Assembly: GCA_013115135.1 (NCBI GenBank)
Contig: JABANP010000295.1
Location: 1 to 64,000, forward strand
Direction: 5' to 3'
From: Perkinsus olseni
Lineage: Eukaryota; Perkinsozoa; Perkinsida; Perkinsidae
Length of the DNA: 64,000 nucleotides
The translations under genes and the position numbers were made by a program. A model generated the notes under the pieces. The model made no database searches. It was not told the DNA's origin and was given only the letters and a program-made list of their open reading frames with translations. Of the stretch, positions 23,485 to 36,500 are shown in pieces. The stretch's first letter is position 1, and each line of letters opens with the position of its first letter.

Positions 23485-25531
23485 ATGTCGTCTGAGGGGG
23501 ACCCTGCCATACCGGCTAGTAACGATGAGAGAGGGAACGAGGACGAGGGTGACAAGAATAATGATGACGTAGATCAGAGATCACATCAATCGACACCAGA
23601 TCGTCATGATGATCATCAGCAGCACAATACTCAACTGATGGGAGAATCCGAAGAAGGCCACTCTAATGATCACTCGACAAAGCTAGAGACATCTTCGAGT
23701 ACGTTGGCATATTCCTGTGTGGATGGGCTCGATTGTTGACTGGTCTCAGAAGACGGTGAGAAGGAAGCGGTGATGGATGATGAGCATACCCGACAGCATC
23801 AAGATAGTACGCCTGATGATAACGAAGTAGATAACGAAGTAGGGGAATTGTGGTACGATAATGATGATATGGGCCAGCGCAGGTGGTGGACAATCATAAT
23901 GCAGGAAGATCAGCATCACCAGCGAAGGTGATCAGCAGTCCACCTCATCGACCATCGATAGTAATGATTAGGACGTGAATGATGAGTTTAGCGAGCTCAA
24001 AGGAGAGGAGCAGCAAGGGCCGACAGAGAACAGTCAAGCAAACATTCGTACTCTTCAATGCGTTGAACATCTACTGGAGACTGTACTATCATACCAACAA
24101 CAACAACAGCAGCAGTAACAGTAACAGAGGGTTATCTGCTGGTCATAGGTTAATTTACTAACTGCTGACCTTCCACATGATAATACAGCATCGCTCAATG
24201 AGCATATTAAACGGATAGAGGCTGATGCTAAGGAGATACAAAAGCTGCTGCTGCGAACAACGCCAGTAGTAGTATTCTATCATTATGACCATCCTTATGC
24301 TACTCTTAGGCGTCTACTGCGGTAGTAGGGCCCGATGATGGGATGGACGCTACGAGTAGGAAGGCTCTCAGCATGGTTCATCTAAGTGTATTGGCACTCA
24401 GATAGTGGCGGTAGCATTGCAGCGGAGGGGATCCAACAACAACAACCTCATGATGGGTTAGTGTGAGTAGTATCATCCACTCCCATTGGGACTAACTATA
24501 TTAGGGACACTACCGAGGGGACGGAGTATGATGAATACGAAGTTGAGGAGTTGAAGCGGGTACGACGACAGATCAGGTAGTATTAAGGAATACATCAGCA
24601 GCAGCAGCAGCAGCAGATCTACAGCGGCAGCAGCAGATACCTCTTCGGTGGGGTGTTGGCATCTTTACCAACTGACCATACTCACAGTATTACATCGATA
24701 CAACAAGAAGAAGAAGAGGAGTATGACAATGATAGGGTATTACTGTAATAGCGATAGAATCTATCGTGGAGATGTTAGTATTATTAGTATCAACACACGT
24801 TCATCGTCTTTACTGTCTTCAGTATTATAGACCTGCACAACACCAAGCAATATCTCATTATCGTTATGGTGAGTTAGAGATTACAATAATAACGATAATT
24901 AGGATATGTAACAATAGGAGGATGATAGGTGCGTTTAAAGAAGGTTTGAAGGAGAAGATCAGCAGCCATGACCGAAGCCTCCATCCCTCGACATACTCGA
25001 GTTCTTCATCATTCCCTACCCCTCCAGAGATTGCTGGATCGAATCCTGATAGTCCTCCTGAACAGGCTAGGATCGATGATAATACTAATAAGGGATCTAA
25101 CAGGGATAACTCTGGTAACACCACCACCACCACCACCTGGATAGTATCGTCAACGACAAGTGTATTTCAGGTAGTCGTAGCAGGAATAGAGGAGGACGGG
25201 GAGCTGCCCGTAGGTTACAGATAACTCTAGCCTCTTATCATGCTACTCACTTCTCCCTTGTGTCTCCCCTTTAGAGAGTAGTAGTAGCGAAGACTGGGCC
25301 CATCAGATAGTCAAGTCAAGCCTTCTACCACACAATAGATGGCAATTCCACAACAATGGCAGCAACGGGCCAGAAGATAACAGTGGAGGGGCAGCAGCAG
25401 AAGCAAGGATGGGGAAATCTCGTATAACTTGTAAGTTGGATCATAATGATGATGGTGGGTTAATAATAATCACTACCATCATCAGGACAAGCCGTCATTT
25501 AGTATTCCAACTCCTTATATTTGTTGACTAG
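23485..25531 (+). CDS. Low-complexity acidic/coiled-coil protein of unknown function
   Basis: Not recognised. ATG 23485 opens a very acidic exon (MSSEGDPAIPASNDERGNED). It splices to YGEKEAVMDDEHTRQHQDST, then to a helical exon FSELKGEEQQGPTENSQAN...TLQCVEHLLETVLSYQQQ. The next exons read LNEHIKRIEADAKEIQKLLL and YDEYEVEELKRVRRQ. A Ser/Pro/Thr-rich exon follows (AFKEGLKEKISSHDRSLHPS). The last exon appears to read LTSRHLVFQLLIFVD to stop 25529-25531. Many introns contain GAT/CAG repeats and several borders are guesses. It could be a scaffold protein. Confidence 0.45.
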
Positions 25532-25741
25532 CATGTATATAAACTATTATGATGATGCCGTTAGTGAACCTTGATGATGATGATTGAGTTTGATACGTCT
25601 TATGAATACTACAACAGACAGCTGAGCATCCTTAGGAGGTCATGTCAACGTATCTTCCTCTACTTACAACACAACTCTTGAGAATAGGAAAAGGAGGCAA
25701 TGGGCCAGTGGATGAGGAGCACAGGATATTATCATCATCCA

Positions 25742-27156
25742 TCAGAAACGAGATCCATATTTCCAACTACTATTAGTATCTACTGCGAAGTACTTCCCAT
25801 AGCCTGAAATAATAATCCTCCTCCTCCCTAACTGGTCCACCCGCGGGCCTACTTGATCCATCAGTTTAGTCATAGTTTCCTGCATCTTTATATTTATGTT
25901 AGCAAACTGTTGACTAACAGATAGCTGTGCATGGTTCAACATAACTGCACTCTCAATATCATCCGAAGAGACAGAGAACCTGTATGAGCACGGTAACAGC
26001 TAAGCATGATTATCTGATGATATTATTACTTGTTCTCTACTGCACTGCCAACAATAGCCTGAGCCGCGATAGTAACCGTCTTCATGTCGAAATTAACGCG
26101 GACCTGTACCCAGACGAAGAGTAGTCGGCAGCAGCAGCAGCATAACTATTTGTATTACCGATTCGGGCATGGCAGAGAATTCTGTAACAATACGGTCCAA
26201 TTGCTGTAGCATAAATTCATGAATGGATATTATTTGTTTAACCGACAACTGCTTGGTGGGCTGTGCTCCTCCCTCAGGGATCTTACCACCCATTATCTCG
26301 ACGATACATTCACGAATCTCTGATACAATATAATAAGAATACACAAGGTGAGGACATACACCACTCACGTGGATCGTTCTGTTCCCTATCCAATAGCTGA
26401 TCGAACTCCATCATACTTAATCCATATCTGTGGTGGACGATGACAGGTGTGCAGGAAGATGATCAGAGTCAGTATCATCGACAGGATTACGTCTCAAGGG
26501 GATCCTTAGGTTGAACGGCTTGCACCTTCTTGTAAACGTTTTGGAATTGAAGAGCCTCAGTGTCCCCCTTAGCCTGAGCAGCGGCCAAGTCGCGAGTGAG
26601 AACCTGTCATAATGATAGTGCTGTGGTTGACGATGATGGTAGTAGTAGTAGTGGCAATACCTTCATCGTTTGCTTCATCTCATCCTGTGAAGCCAGAATA
26701 GCCTTCATAATTTCGAGGACTTGTGCCTTGGAGATCTGGACACATTATCACTACTGTGACTAAACATGACTATGTCCATCACCATCACCTTATCAATGTC
26801 AACTTTAGCGGCAGCAGTTGTAGTAGTAGTAGTGCCAGAGGCCTGCTGTTGTTGTTCATCCTTAGAGGTAGTAGTAGCAGCGTCTTGGTCTTCTCTAAAG
26901 AGGTAGTAGAGGCCAACACCAGCAACAGCTGCAACTCCTGCTCCAATTAACACCTATAATAGGAGCATCATGTTGTGCGTGGTTATTATTATGATACACA
27001 GTATTCAAATAGATGAACACTATTCGATGATGAGATGTCGTAGTAGATCCGACAACGACAACAACAGCCCCGAGCGCCCGGACATCCACAAGATGATTAA
27101 TATTACCTTCGTTAAAGTGGAGAGTGACGAAGAGGAGGTGTTAGAGTCGGTAGACA
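25742..27156 (-). CDS. N-terminally membrane-anchored helical protein of unknown function
   Basis: Start ATG 27156 gives a Ser/Thr-rich first exon (MSTDSNTSSSSLSTLTK). This splices in phase to VLIGAGVAAVAGVGLYYLF, a single membrane helix. A Gln/Thr-rich spacer follows. The rest is a helical body: ISKAQVLEIMKAILASQDEM, VLTRDLAAAQAKGDTEALQF, MMEFDQLLDREQNDPHV, IHEFMLQQLDRIVTEFSAM and LSVSQQFANINIKMQETM. The end is at stop 25742. The architecture suggests a protein anchored in an organelle outer membrane or the ER, facing the cytosol. I do not recognise the family. Two GC-rich decamers in inverted orientation lie 74-110 bp upstream. Confidence 0.6.
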
Positions 27157-27228
27157 TCGGTAGACGTTCAATGCGACAAATCCTATGCCGATCACAATGG
27201 CGTCAGTAGCAGTAGAAATCGATCACCA

Positions 27229-27266
27229 GGGCGTGCGCTAGTCGCGAAAACATAAAGCGCACGCCC
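27229..27266. promoter_or_regulatory. Perfect inverted pair GGGCGTGCGCT / AGCGCACGCCC
   Basis: An 11-base motif (27229-27239) and its exact reverse complement (27256-27266) are separated by 16 bases. They lie directly upstream of the minus-strand gene starting at 27156 and just beyond the 3' end of FCF1. The motif is the same as the single decamers elsewhere in the window, so it looks like a dimeric binding site. Confidence 0.55.
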
Positions 27267-27362
27267 AGAGTTGGATCACTGTCAATACTCTGGAAACGCA
27301 AGGGGGTTTGTCGAGTTGAGTAACGTAGTGAACTGAGGGTCGAGTGGTTGTTGTTGTTGTTA

Positions 27363-28321
27363 TTATTTCTTGCTTTTCTTCTTCTTCTTGGAGGCTATGA
27401 TTGATTTATTGAGTGGTACTGCGGAGATACTCTCAGGCATCCTTTCAACAGCATACTTCCCACGTTGAACTCTAATAATCGGTACACCAGGTATCTGAAT
27501 AATAATGACTATAGGAAAGTGGCGAGTGGTAGTAGTAATGATGATGGCCTATCCCTTCTTTACCTTCCTTAATCGACGTCGTAGATCCCTATCATTAGTA
27601 GCCACTATGTAACAACGATGTTGTTCAACTCTTGTTACTAAACAATCATCAGCGTAAGTCCCTGAATGATCACAGGTAAGTCGAGTGAACCGAGGATCCT
27701 TCGCCAACCGCAGGGCCAACCTAATCATACTCAATAATGATGATCATTACAATGGGGCTATCACTATTATTACCGATAACGATGGCCCAACTTCTCCATT
27801 TCCGCAATGACGCAATCAGTTACACATGGCACGGCCTTGGCCAGAAGACAATCCATGAGGGCTTGCATAGGGTCCAGCTTGTTTTGAATAGAGAAGTTGA
27901 AGAAGTTGGTATCGACAAGTACCTATAAGAATACAGTGAGAAGTGGACGCGAGTAGTTCATGTCGTTGATAATTACTAAATGTACACGCATAGGAAGGAC
28001 TCACCTGATAGGGGGGTTTGAGGTTATTATTGGCTTGAAAGAACATCGCTGAGGATATCTTAGGTCTGATCATAAGAATAAGAAGAAGGTAGCCTGCTAC
28101 TACTACTATTATAGATACTTCAGGTATTACATCTCTTTGACTTTATTCTTATTATCCCGCAGTTTAGCTTGCTTCTCCATACCAACAGTCTTCTTCCTGA
28201 CAACAACAACAACGACTCCATACAACACTGCATGACTCACGACCTACACGAGGCGAGTATCATTAGGATTCATCATCTTCTTCGCCACTGAAACCTTACG
28301 AGTTTTCTTGGCTTTACCCAT
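27363..28321 (-). CDS. FCF1: rRNA-processing protein FCF1/UTP24 (PIN-domain nuclease)
   Basis: Nucleolar PIN-domain endonuclease of the small-subunit processome that cleaves pre-rRNA at the 5' end of 18[21 protein letters not shown] at 28321 is the conserved start. [20 protein letters not shown] follows, then the PIN core: [15 protein letters not shown] (first catalytic Asp), [29 protein letters not shown] and [16 protein letters not shown]. The C-terminus is [14 protein letters not shown] at stop 27363. All acidic active-site positions expected in FCF1 are visible. Four short introns interrupt it. Family length is about 195-200 residues, as here. Confidence 0.95.
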
Positions 28322-29305
28322 GGTGGAGGATAATAATAACTATAGAGAATGCAGCAGCAGCAGCAGAAGTAGGGTTGTGTAGTGTTCAACACAAGTCCTT
28401 GATAATGATAATATGGTATAAAAACAGTCTGGACGTGGCAGGAGTCAGACCATCACCATTATTGGTAACAATATTACAGTAGTAGTAGTAGTAGTAGTGA
28501 ATGGTACTGAGGGATACTGCTAGATGCAGGTTGCCAGGATATGTCAAGCTGACAATGGAGCACAGTAGCATAAGGTTAGAGGAGAGAGCAAGATGATGAT
28601 GATGATAGCGGCATGATGGTGGGCAAGGAGGATGAGGAGGATAGCTGGGGCATACAATAACACGCGACCGAGGAGGAGGAGGAGGAGGAGCATGATGATG
28701 GTGCACGATAATAGACTATGCTGTGAACATACTGATGAAGTGGCAGTATGCAAGCTGTCAGCAGTAGTAGTGTTGGACAGGGATGCTGGGGAGTAGCGTA
28801 GAAGTTCGGGAAGAGATGGTAAGTGGATCATAAAGAAGGTGTCGAAGCAAGTAGTAGTTGTCGATGTCGATGTTGTTGTCTGCTGGCAAGAGGGGATACG
28901 TATGAGGGTGAATATTATCTAGTATACAATGGCTGAAATGGATGAAATAACAAAAAGTCTGATGATAGTGATGATGATGATGAGCATTGAACTTAGATGA
29001 CGAAGGTAAGTTTATAACAAGAACAACAACTCATCGCAATGATGACGATGATGATAACTGTGCCACTCTCTGATACCTTATCACACCCTCAATAAATGCA
29101 TGATGATAGTAGTATCGAATCCACTACTCCCTACCACTACTGATGATGTATGATCGGTGAACTGGACAGCAGGTCAGCTTGCAACAACGAGAGCCCGAGG
29201 GCCTAACCATCCCTGCAGGAGAGTCACCTAAGGTGGCAAGAAGTAATGATGACGGTGAGGAGCAGGAGAAGCATCTACACCTTACGTCTGTAGCAGGTGG
29301 AGTCA
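28322..29305. other. Gap between FCF1 and PP2C genes
   Basis: This 984-bp region holds GAT/GAG-type repeats and a few minus-strand open frames. One reads IHLPSLPELLRYSPASLSNT; an overlapping one reads LLPADNNIDIDNYYLLRHLL. They may belong to a small minus-strand gene or to the PP2C 3' untranslated region, but no start or domain can be supported. No RNA gene was seen. Confidence 0.35.
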
Positions 29306-32222
29306 TCAATGATGTCGAGGATCCCTCAAGTGTTTTAATCTCTCCCACCGGCTGCTGCTGCGCTGTTGTGTAGCAGCAGGAGGAGGAGGGGCCACGCTAG
29401 TCGACGATAGCCTCTCCCCAAGTGGTGCAAATAGCTGGTCTAACGAGGAGGCCGCTGGTAGTGTTGATGGCGGCGGCAGATGATGCTTCCTTCCTCGGCC
29501 TCCTCGACGGAAGCCATCAGGGCTTGATATTGATCTACCATCACCAACTGCCCTTCTGATAGTAGTAGCACTCGACTCACCGCCCTCGGTCAGTCTGTGA
29601 TCCTGCTAGGAACTGCTGCTCATCCTCATCCTGATCACCATCTTGGGGTGTAAATAAAGCATCCAACGTTGACAATGTAGCCGGTCTATTAATAGGGGAA
29701 CCTAGCATGCACAATGATAGTAGTAGCGGTAGTAGTAGTGGCCGTATGATGATAATGCTTACTATGGGATGTCCAATGTTGCCGTACTGCTGATGTATCA
29801 AAAGGATCCTCTCCATCCTCTTCATTGTTATCATTATCGTCCTTCCCTGCTGCTACTGCTGTTGATGTCTGTATCGGTATCCTCAAGAGCACCCATGTCG
29901 TATCATCATGGGGGGCATTTGGTATACACGATGACTTTATCTAACAGTATACTCCCCGTAGCATGATAATGATGATGACGCTGACGTACGAGATGATCCA
30001 CTTGTGTCGGCGTGGGTGATGGTCCAAGACTCCTAATCTTATCTTCCATAGTCTTAGGACCTGGTCGGGTCCGTCATCAGCCATCCGCAGTCATCAGTAG
30101 TAGTGAAGACTCACTTATGATATCCCAAAGGCCGTCAGATGCTACCATGACATAGATGTCCCTACTAGTAGTAGTACTCGCAAGAGGTGTATCGTCGAAC
30201 CCACTGGACCGACTGGACCGACTGGAGTGTTTGGATACCCTCACTTCCCAGCAGGCTGCTACTACCTCGGAAATGAGTCCGTTGATGCACTAATGATATG
30301 GTGGGATGTTGGTATGCCTAGGAGCTGTACTGGGGCATTTGTTGCTGCCCAATAGAGGCCACCATGCTCTCGTCGAGGACTCCATACATACCTAATATCA
30401 GCCACATCATCATCAGCAGACGACGATGATGATGCAGTACTACCATTCAGGTAAAGCAATGAGGCCGGTACAACCCTTCTTCTTGGCGAACTTTACGAGG
30501 TCCGCATCAAAATTAGAATCTCTACCTTCTACTCCATCTGACCGCATCACCGTATCCCCTAAACTCCGGGTGATGGCTATGTTCGTTACTGCGACCTGAA
30601 GATGCGTAGTCGACTCTCAATGAAAGAGGCGTGGGTTCTACCCCAACGGCTTTATTTTTATATATAACTCCACCACAACTCACGATACGTTGTCGTTCAT
30701 CTATTCGTTCGCGAACCTACAAAAGAATATCCCAATTTGAAGCTTGTATCCTGCAAATTGGAAGATCCGTGGCGCTACTGACCGTGTGGGGTTGGGTAAA
30801 GAGTGGTTCGGGTGTGACTGGGTTGTAGTGATCATGTGTCATTGTTGTTGTTGTAGTGGTGGGTGTTGGTTGTTGTAATATAGCAAGCTGTGAATCACCA
30901 ACTTGTACAACTCCTACTAGAGCCGAGGCTTCGTCTATGCAGACCAGAGTCGCCGTACCTGCTAGGTAATATAGCAGTACTAATAGAAGCAGATGGTAAT
31001 GTACTCCCGCCGTTGGCAGTATCAACATCCGCTGATGTTATGGCCCTCTCCTCACATATCCGTAGAGTACCTAATACTATACATGAAGAGGACTAATGTG
31101 AATGATAAACTACAGCTGAGTGCTGCAATGACGGTCGGTGGTGGTGGTGAAGGGTCCTTATCATCATCTCTCCTCAAACATCCCTTATCAGTCTTCGAGT
31201 ATAGACTACCAAAGACATTTACTACATCATGAGCAGTACAGCACATGACCTACTATTACCCGTAACCATCATCAGCTTCACTGGACGCTGGGGCACTAAG
31301 AGTAGACACGTTAACCTCACCGGGTATTAGTTTAGATAGGGTCTAAGATAGGAGTAGGGTGGGAGGATTGTACCGGGGACCTTTTGATTACCTCATAGAA
31401 GACGTCAGGAACTACACTTGCCAAATAATGGCTGAGTTGTTGTTGTTGTAGTCCTCCTCCATCTCCTGATGATGAAGGTGTCCCACCATGACCATCAAAT
31501 ACACCAACTAATGTTAGACCGTCACGAGAGACGACAACTGAGAGGATGAGTAGAATGAAGTGAGACGAAATCCTTATGAGGCACTACAGTAGGCATCCTG
31601 ATTTCTACATTTACCCTTCTTCATTCGAGCATCGTCCCTGCTGCCGCTAGTACTATTGAAAGATCTGATGACTTCGTAGCTAACATAATGCTAACATCAA
31701 TACTGATATCCCCGATAGTGCTCTTAATACATTGCTGTGAGGCTATTAGTTGAAGATGATCGCTTCTCCACACTGCCATGGGATATGACAAGACTGGGTA
31801 GAGGGGCATCAGGTTGATGAGGGGTTGATGATCTCAGGCCATCTGATGAGGGTATAGTGCTCCTGCTACTCCTGCTGTCATGACCCATCATTACTACCTC
31901 CATCAGGTACATCCACTTTACTGGACAACACGGCTACATGACCTACTAATATACTAACTACTACCACATACCACAACTACTACCAAGATACTACCAATGC
32001 CAGATGATGATGACAGTGGTGGTGGTGGCGGTGATTTATTGTTAATATCATTGGTATCCTGAAGTGGGTATAACGATTACCCTTCCACATCATCATTACT
32101 ACCATCCGACTAGATTGTCGTTGGGGATCATCATCATCAGCATTGAATGTATGGGCATGGTAGGGTTGATCACTGATCATCTTGTTCTTCTTATTGGTCG
32201 TGGCATCATCAATAATCCCCAT
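29306..32222 (-). CDS. PP2C-type serine/threonine protein phosphatase
   Basis: Metal-dependent PPM/PP2C phosphatase. From ATG 32222 (MGIIDDATTNKKNK) a Ser/Asp-rich head precedes the catalytic domain. MKKGKCRNQDAYC is motif 1, LVGVFDGHGG carries the metal-binding Asp-Gly, and YLASVVPDVFYE follows. TATLVCIDEASALVGVVQVG with GDSQLAIL is the central strand pair, and RDIYVMVASDGLWDII contains the second metal Asp. DDTTWVLLRIPI is near the end. Between these are long insertions (Ser/Asp-rich; 30.2-30.5 kb), making it larger than the usual 300-residue domain. The C-terminus is Ala/Pro/Ser-rich, reaching stop 29306. More than ten short introns are present. Substrate unknown. Confidence 0.82.
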
Positions 32223-32658
32223 TAGTAGTACTATGATAATGGCAATACAGTTATGGTAATACAGTACTTCTTATTACACTATTCCTCTTCTTCCTGATGT
32301 TGTTTATACGACCAAGGAGGATAATAACAAGGAAAAGGGCATAACAAGTTGCCCATAAAATACTACAACAACGACTCATCACCTGTCACGACAGCTGTGA
32401 CGACGACAAAAAGGAGGCTGCCGGTTCGATCCTCGCACACGTCATTTTCCATTTTTCAGTATTTCCGCATCCATTTTCCGTCCAGCCTCATGTCTGTTGA
32501 TGTAAGCCCATCCTCCATAGTATTGATGATGATGTTATTTTTAGTCCCCAACTGTTGTGCTACCACCGGCCATCGTACCCGGGGGAGGTAGTAGTAGTAG
32601 ATGGTGGTGGTGGTGGTGATGGGATCAAAGATGACTGTTAGGTAGATTCTCGGCCAGG
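32223..32658. other. Divergent promoter region between PP2C and the small beta-rich gene
   Basis: This 436-bp stretch is between two outward-facing start codons. A short plus-strand frame (32349-32591) has no recognisable content. The GGTTCGATCC-like box near 32409 lacks the rest of a tRNA. None of the GC decamers is present. Confidence 0.4.
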
Positions 32659-33293
32659 ATGGGCGGTGCTAGCGTACTACTGAGAATGCAGCCCACTACT
32701 GCTCAACCTGGGGATATACTACGATGGACGTAAGACGACAACCATCATACATCATACACTATTACACTATACATTATAGGTTTGAGATGGCACCAGCAGG
32801 GATACTGCATGATGATGGTGGCCCCATTATACAGGGTAGGATACCACCTAGACCTGAACGGTAATAAGGGGATAATCAGCAATGGGGTATGGCTCATGCT
32901 TAGACCATTCGAGTATGGTTATGTTATGTCACCATCAAGAATAGGTTATAGATCTGCAGAGGATCAACCTAATGCTAACCTAAGATTCTCCATGCCTGGT
33001 ACCTACAAGGTAGTACTACTACCACTACCGTATCTACTATGACTATCATAGGTCTTTGCTTGGATACAGCGTATTGACCCTGAGACTGGTGAAACCATAG
33101 AGAGCCGGTAATACTAACTCTGGTTGTTGTTGTGGAGTACATCCGCTATTCAGGACACAATACTGTGTATTTGATGTTATTGCTGATTTACTAACCGCTG
33201 GCAGTGGTAATAACAACAGTCGACTGCCCTCTTCATCCTACTGTCAGTGTTATACCTCCAGGTACACTAAGAAGCCCACCATCAGTCCGATGA
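32659..33293 (+). CDS. Small beta-rich protein of unknown function
   Basis: Four splices give about 150 residues: MGGASVLLRMQPTTAQPGDI, LRWTFEMAPAGILHDDGGPI, IPPRPERRNGVWLMLRPFEY, then SAEDQPNANLRFSMPGTYKV and FAWIQRIDPETGETIESRTQ. The last exon reads LVITTVDCPLHPTVSVIPPG, stop at 33291-33293. The alternation of hydrophobic and polar residues and the phrase MPGTYKVFAWI resemble an immunoglobulin-like or C2-like sandwich. No family is recognised. The last splice is my choice because it removes an in-frame stop; an alternative would extend the product. It lies upstream of, and in tandem with, the SM gene. Confidence 0.5.
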
Positions 33294-33566
33294 CCACTGT
33301 GAACATACATCATCCGGACATGATGACGAGGCGGCGCCCCGTAGGACCATCATCACTTCCTGCTCTTGTCATTCCTTATGATGGTCGTTTTTATTCATAC
33401 CAGTTTCTGTACCATTATAGTTGTATTACTACAGTGTTATCCAGGTGAATGGGTAGGAGTAGACTCGCGACTGGCCGGGGACTCAGCCCAGCGTGACGGT
33501 TAGGTGCTCTAGAGTGTTACTTTGATATGCTCATCAGTTTTCGTTGTCCTTCCATTGTTATTATTA

Positions 33567-36500
33567 ATGCTGCCTAGTCCTCCATCATCGGAGTTTTCAC
33601 TCACTGATCTATCTAAAAACCATATCATACAGGATATGATACGGCAAGTGAGAAGCAAGCTGGGACCTAAGGGAACGGCCGACCAACGGGTAATACATCT
33701 TCTAGTAGCCGAGGAGACTACTACCTTTTGGTGACCCTTGAGGCTTGCCCCAGCAGGCTCAGTGTTTGATCTATCTCAGGATACCTCTAATAATCGTCGA
33801 TCACCTTCTGTCCGCCCATTAGCTCTGGTACTAGTACTAGTAGTCATAGTCTATGGTACGTAGAATGGCGTGGTTAGATACTGGACTATCATGCATTGAA
33901 GGTGGTGTCTGGATGTTGTACTACTACTGATTTACTACAAGAAGGTAGTGGGGAGGATCGTTAGGAGTGTCTTAACCACCATTAACCCCTACACCTTACG
34001 TACCCATTCATCATGGCTATACTCCCGCATACCGCCACCATGCAACGTAGGCAGCCCAGCCCAACACTCATCAATAAGATCAGTAAACACGACATAGCGT
34101 TGAACGTGGATGTCACGTCTATCAGTCTCCATGCTGCATAGACCACCGATACCAGCAGCAGGATCAGTGACAGTAATGTTGTATATGTATGGATGCCCCT
34201 TGTTAGATATTGGTATTATCGATTTACTTGAGAATGATCGAGAGTTGGCCTCTGACTATGATGCGGTTTACCTAGTGCAACCTACACCGGTAGTATGGGA
34301 GAGAGGGGTATCTTGGAGGTTATCCGAGGAAGATACGGGACAGCTGCAGTTCATTGTTTTAGGATTCTATTGATTATATAGTACGTGATTTCAAAGATGT
34401 TGATGATGGTGATTCTAAAACTAAGAAGAATAAAGAGAAGGTAATGGCTACTATACATGATGACTACGCATGATGATGATTGTGACCTCTTTAGTTTCGT
34501 CCCAAGTATCGCTCAGCATTCGTATACTGCACGAGCCCGATACCCAAGAGGATGATGGATCAGTTGGCACCAGTTTCTGAGGTTATATTACCAACAACAG
34601 CATCACCAACACCACCACGTGGATCCTCAATAATGATGTTACCTATCTTTTATTATTCAGTTTGTTAATCGTTGTGGAGCTCTGGTAGACTTCTTTCAAG
34701 ACTATGTTTGCTTTGATGAACGCTCCTACCAGTGTGATAGGCCGTTGGCAATAAACGCGTAATACCACATTTCCTCCAAATCATGCTGGCAATATCGTAT
34801 TTGCTGCGTATCAGGCTGTCCGCTGAGAGCTCTGACTCGTACTTCGTGAATGCTCACTTGAATTCAATATTGTCGGTATGTACTACATTGAATCAAAAGG
34901 TAATAACATCAATAAACTACCACAATCTAAATAATAATAATCATCGTCGCCATCATCAGCCAAGCGTCATACGATACCAAGCTGGGACACGATCAGGATT
35001 CCCTAAGATAATAGCAGAGAAGTTGATGCAGAATCTAGATCTGGTAATCATGCTTTATTAGCTCCTCTATCGTAGCTCTTCCTCTCCTCACCATACCCCA
35101 TTCAGGTTTATTCAGAAGCTTCAGGGAAACCACCACAAAGCAACTCTAAAGTCCTTATTGTTGATCGGTAGTAGTCGTAGTAGTATATGTAGGGGTAGTA
35201 TTATCGATATTCAGGTCTATCGACATCGCTACGTTATTAGTTCATGATTTCCATTACGAAGATATGGTACTGGATTGCCTGGATTCAGCAGGAGTTGAAT
35301 GGAGTCTTGGCGATGATGATGACGATGATGATGATAATGATGGTACATACAACTCACCACCATCATCATCCTTCACTCAAGACTGCTACTCATCATCCTC
35401 ATCATCACTCGTCGTCATGATGATGCTTCTATTCAGCCGCCACTAAAGTATCTGTTGTACCCAGCTATCTGTACAAGTATGAAGAGAATGGTGAAACTAA
35501 GGAGGAGCGAGTAAGAAGACCATCACCAAGATACTCTCCTCCTCCTCCACCAGCTGTTGCTGTTGGTAGATGCTATTGTCGGAGAGGTCTGATGAGATGT
35601 GGGCTAAGTATCGTCATATGCACATAGCAGAGGTATCATCAATCATTCAACAGGATATACAGGAATTCAATGATACTAGCAAGATAAGTAACAATGTTAC
35701 TCAACCTACTACCAGTCGTAGTCTGCTGTACTTGCTGTAACAGGTAAACTACAGAATGCTGCTGGAGACAATGAGAATGGCGGTGACGGGGTTAAGGATG
35801 GTGTAGAGGCCGTCAGAGAGTTGCCAGTATATAAGGAAAAGCTCAAAAAGTAGTACAAGCCCCAAGGACAACATCTACTCCTCACTGTTGTTATGAAAGG
35901 TACTCTATGCATGTTGATATCATTAATGCCTGTAATAATTGTATTGAGACATTGAACCTAGGGCAAGTAGCTGAGGTAGTAGTAGCTAGTACTGCAGCAG
36001 CATCGCCCGGAGGCTGTGATGATTAGATCGAGCAAGCCTTGGCTACTGGTGTGGATGATGATGGTCATGCTATTACTAGTGATACTATATTACCTAAGCT
36101 GAATCCATTATTAACAAGCAGTACCATAGGAGATGAACAGAAGCTCAGGCTCATCGCATTGTAACAGGCTCGTAGCGTTACTGATAACACTCATCATTAC
36201 TACTAATGACTAGATACCTCACGTACATGGATGGGTGTACCGAGCCCTTCGCAGAGTCATTATTACAGAAAGCGGGGTTGGATGAAGTGATGGTGCGTGC
36301 AGTGAAGAATCTACTAAAACTGAGATTACATCAAGCACATAATGTCCCTAGTAATCATCAATACTGCATCATCATCATCAGTGTATCCTACCTACTACTA
36401 CTACTCATACCGCATCATTAGGTGCTACTGCTTCAACCACTAAACAGACTCATATCTACGCCAAGAATAAGACTATGTTGAAGAGGAATAAAGAGAGGGC

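Noticed and set aside
32405..32425. Second B-box-like GGTTCGATCC in the PP2C upstream region
   Set aside because: The T-stem arms do not pair and no cloverleaf can be built; treated as chance.
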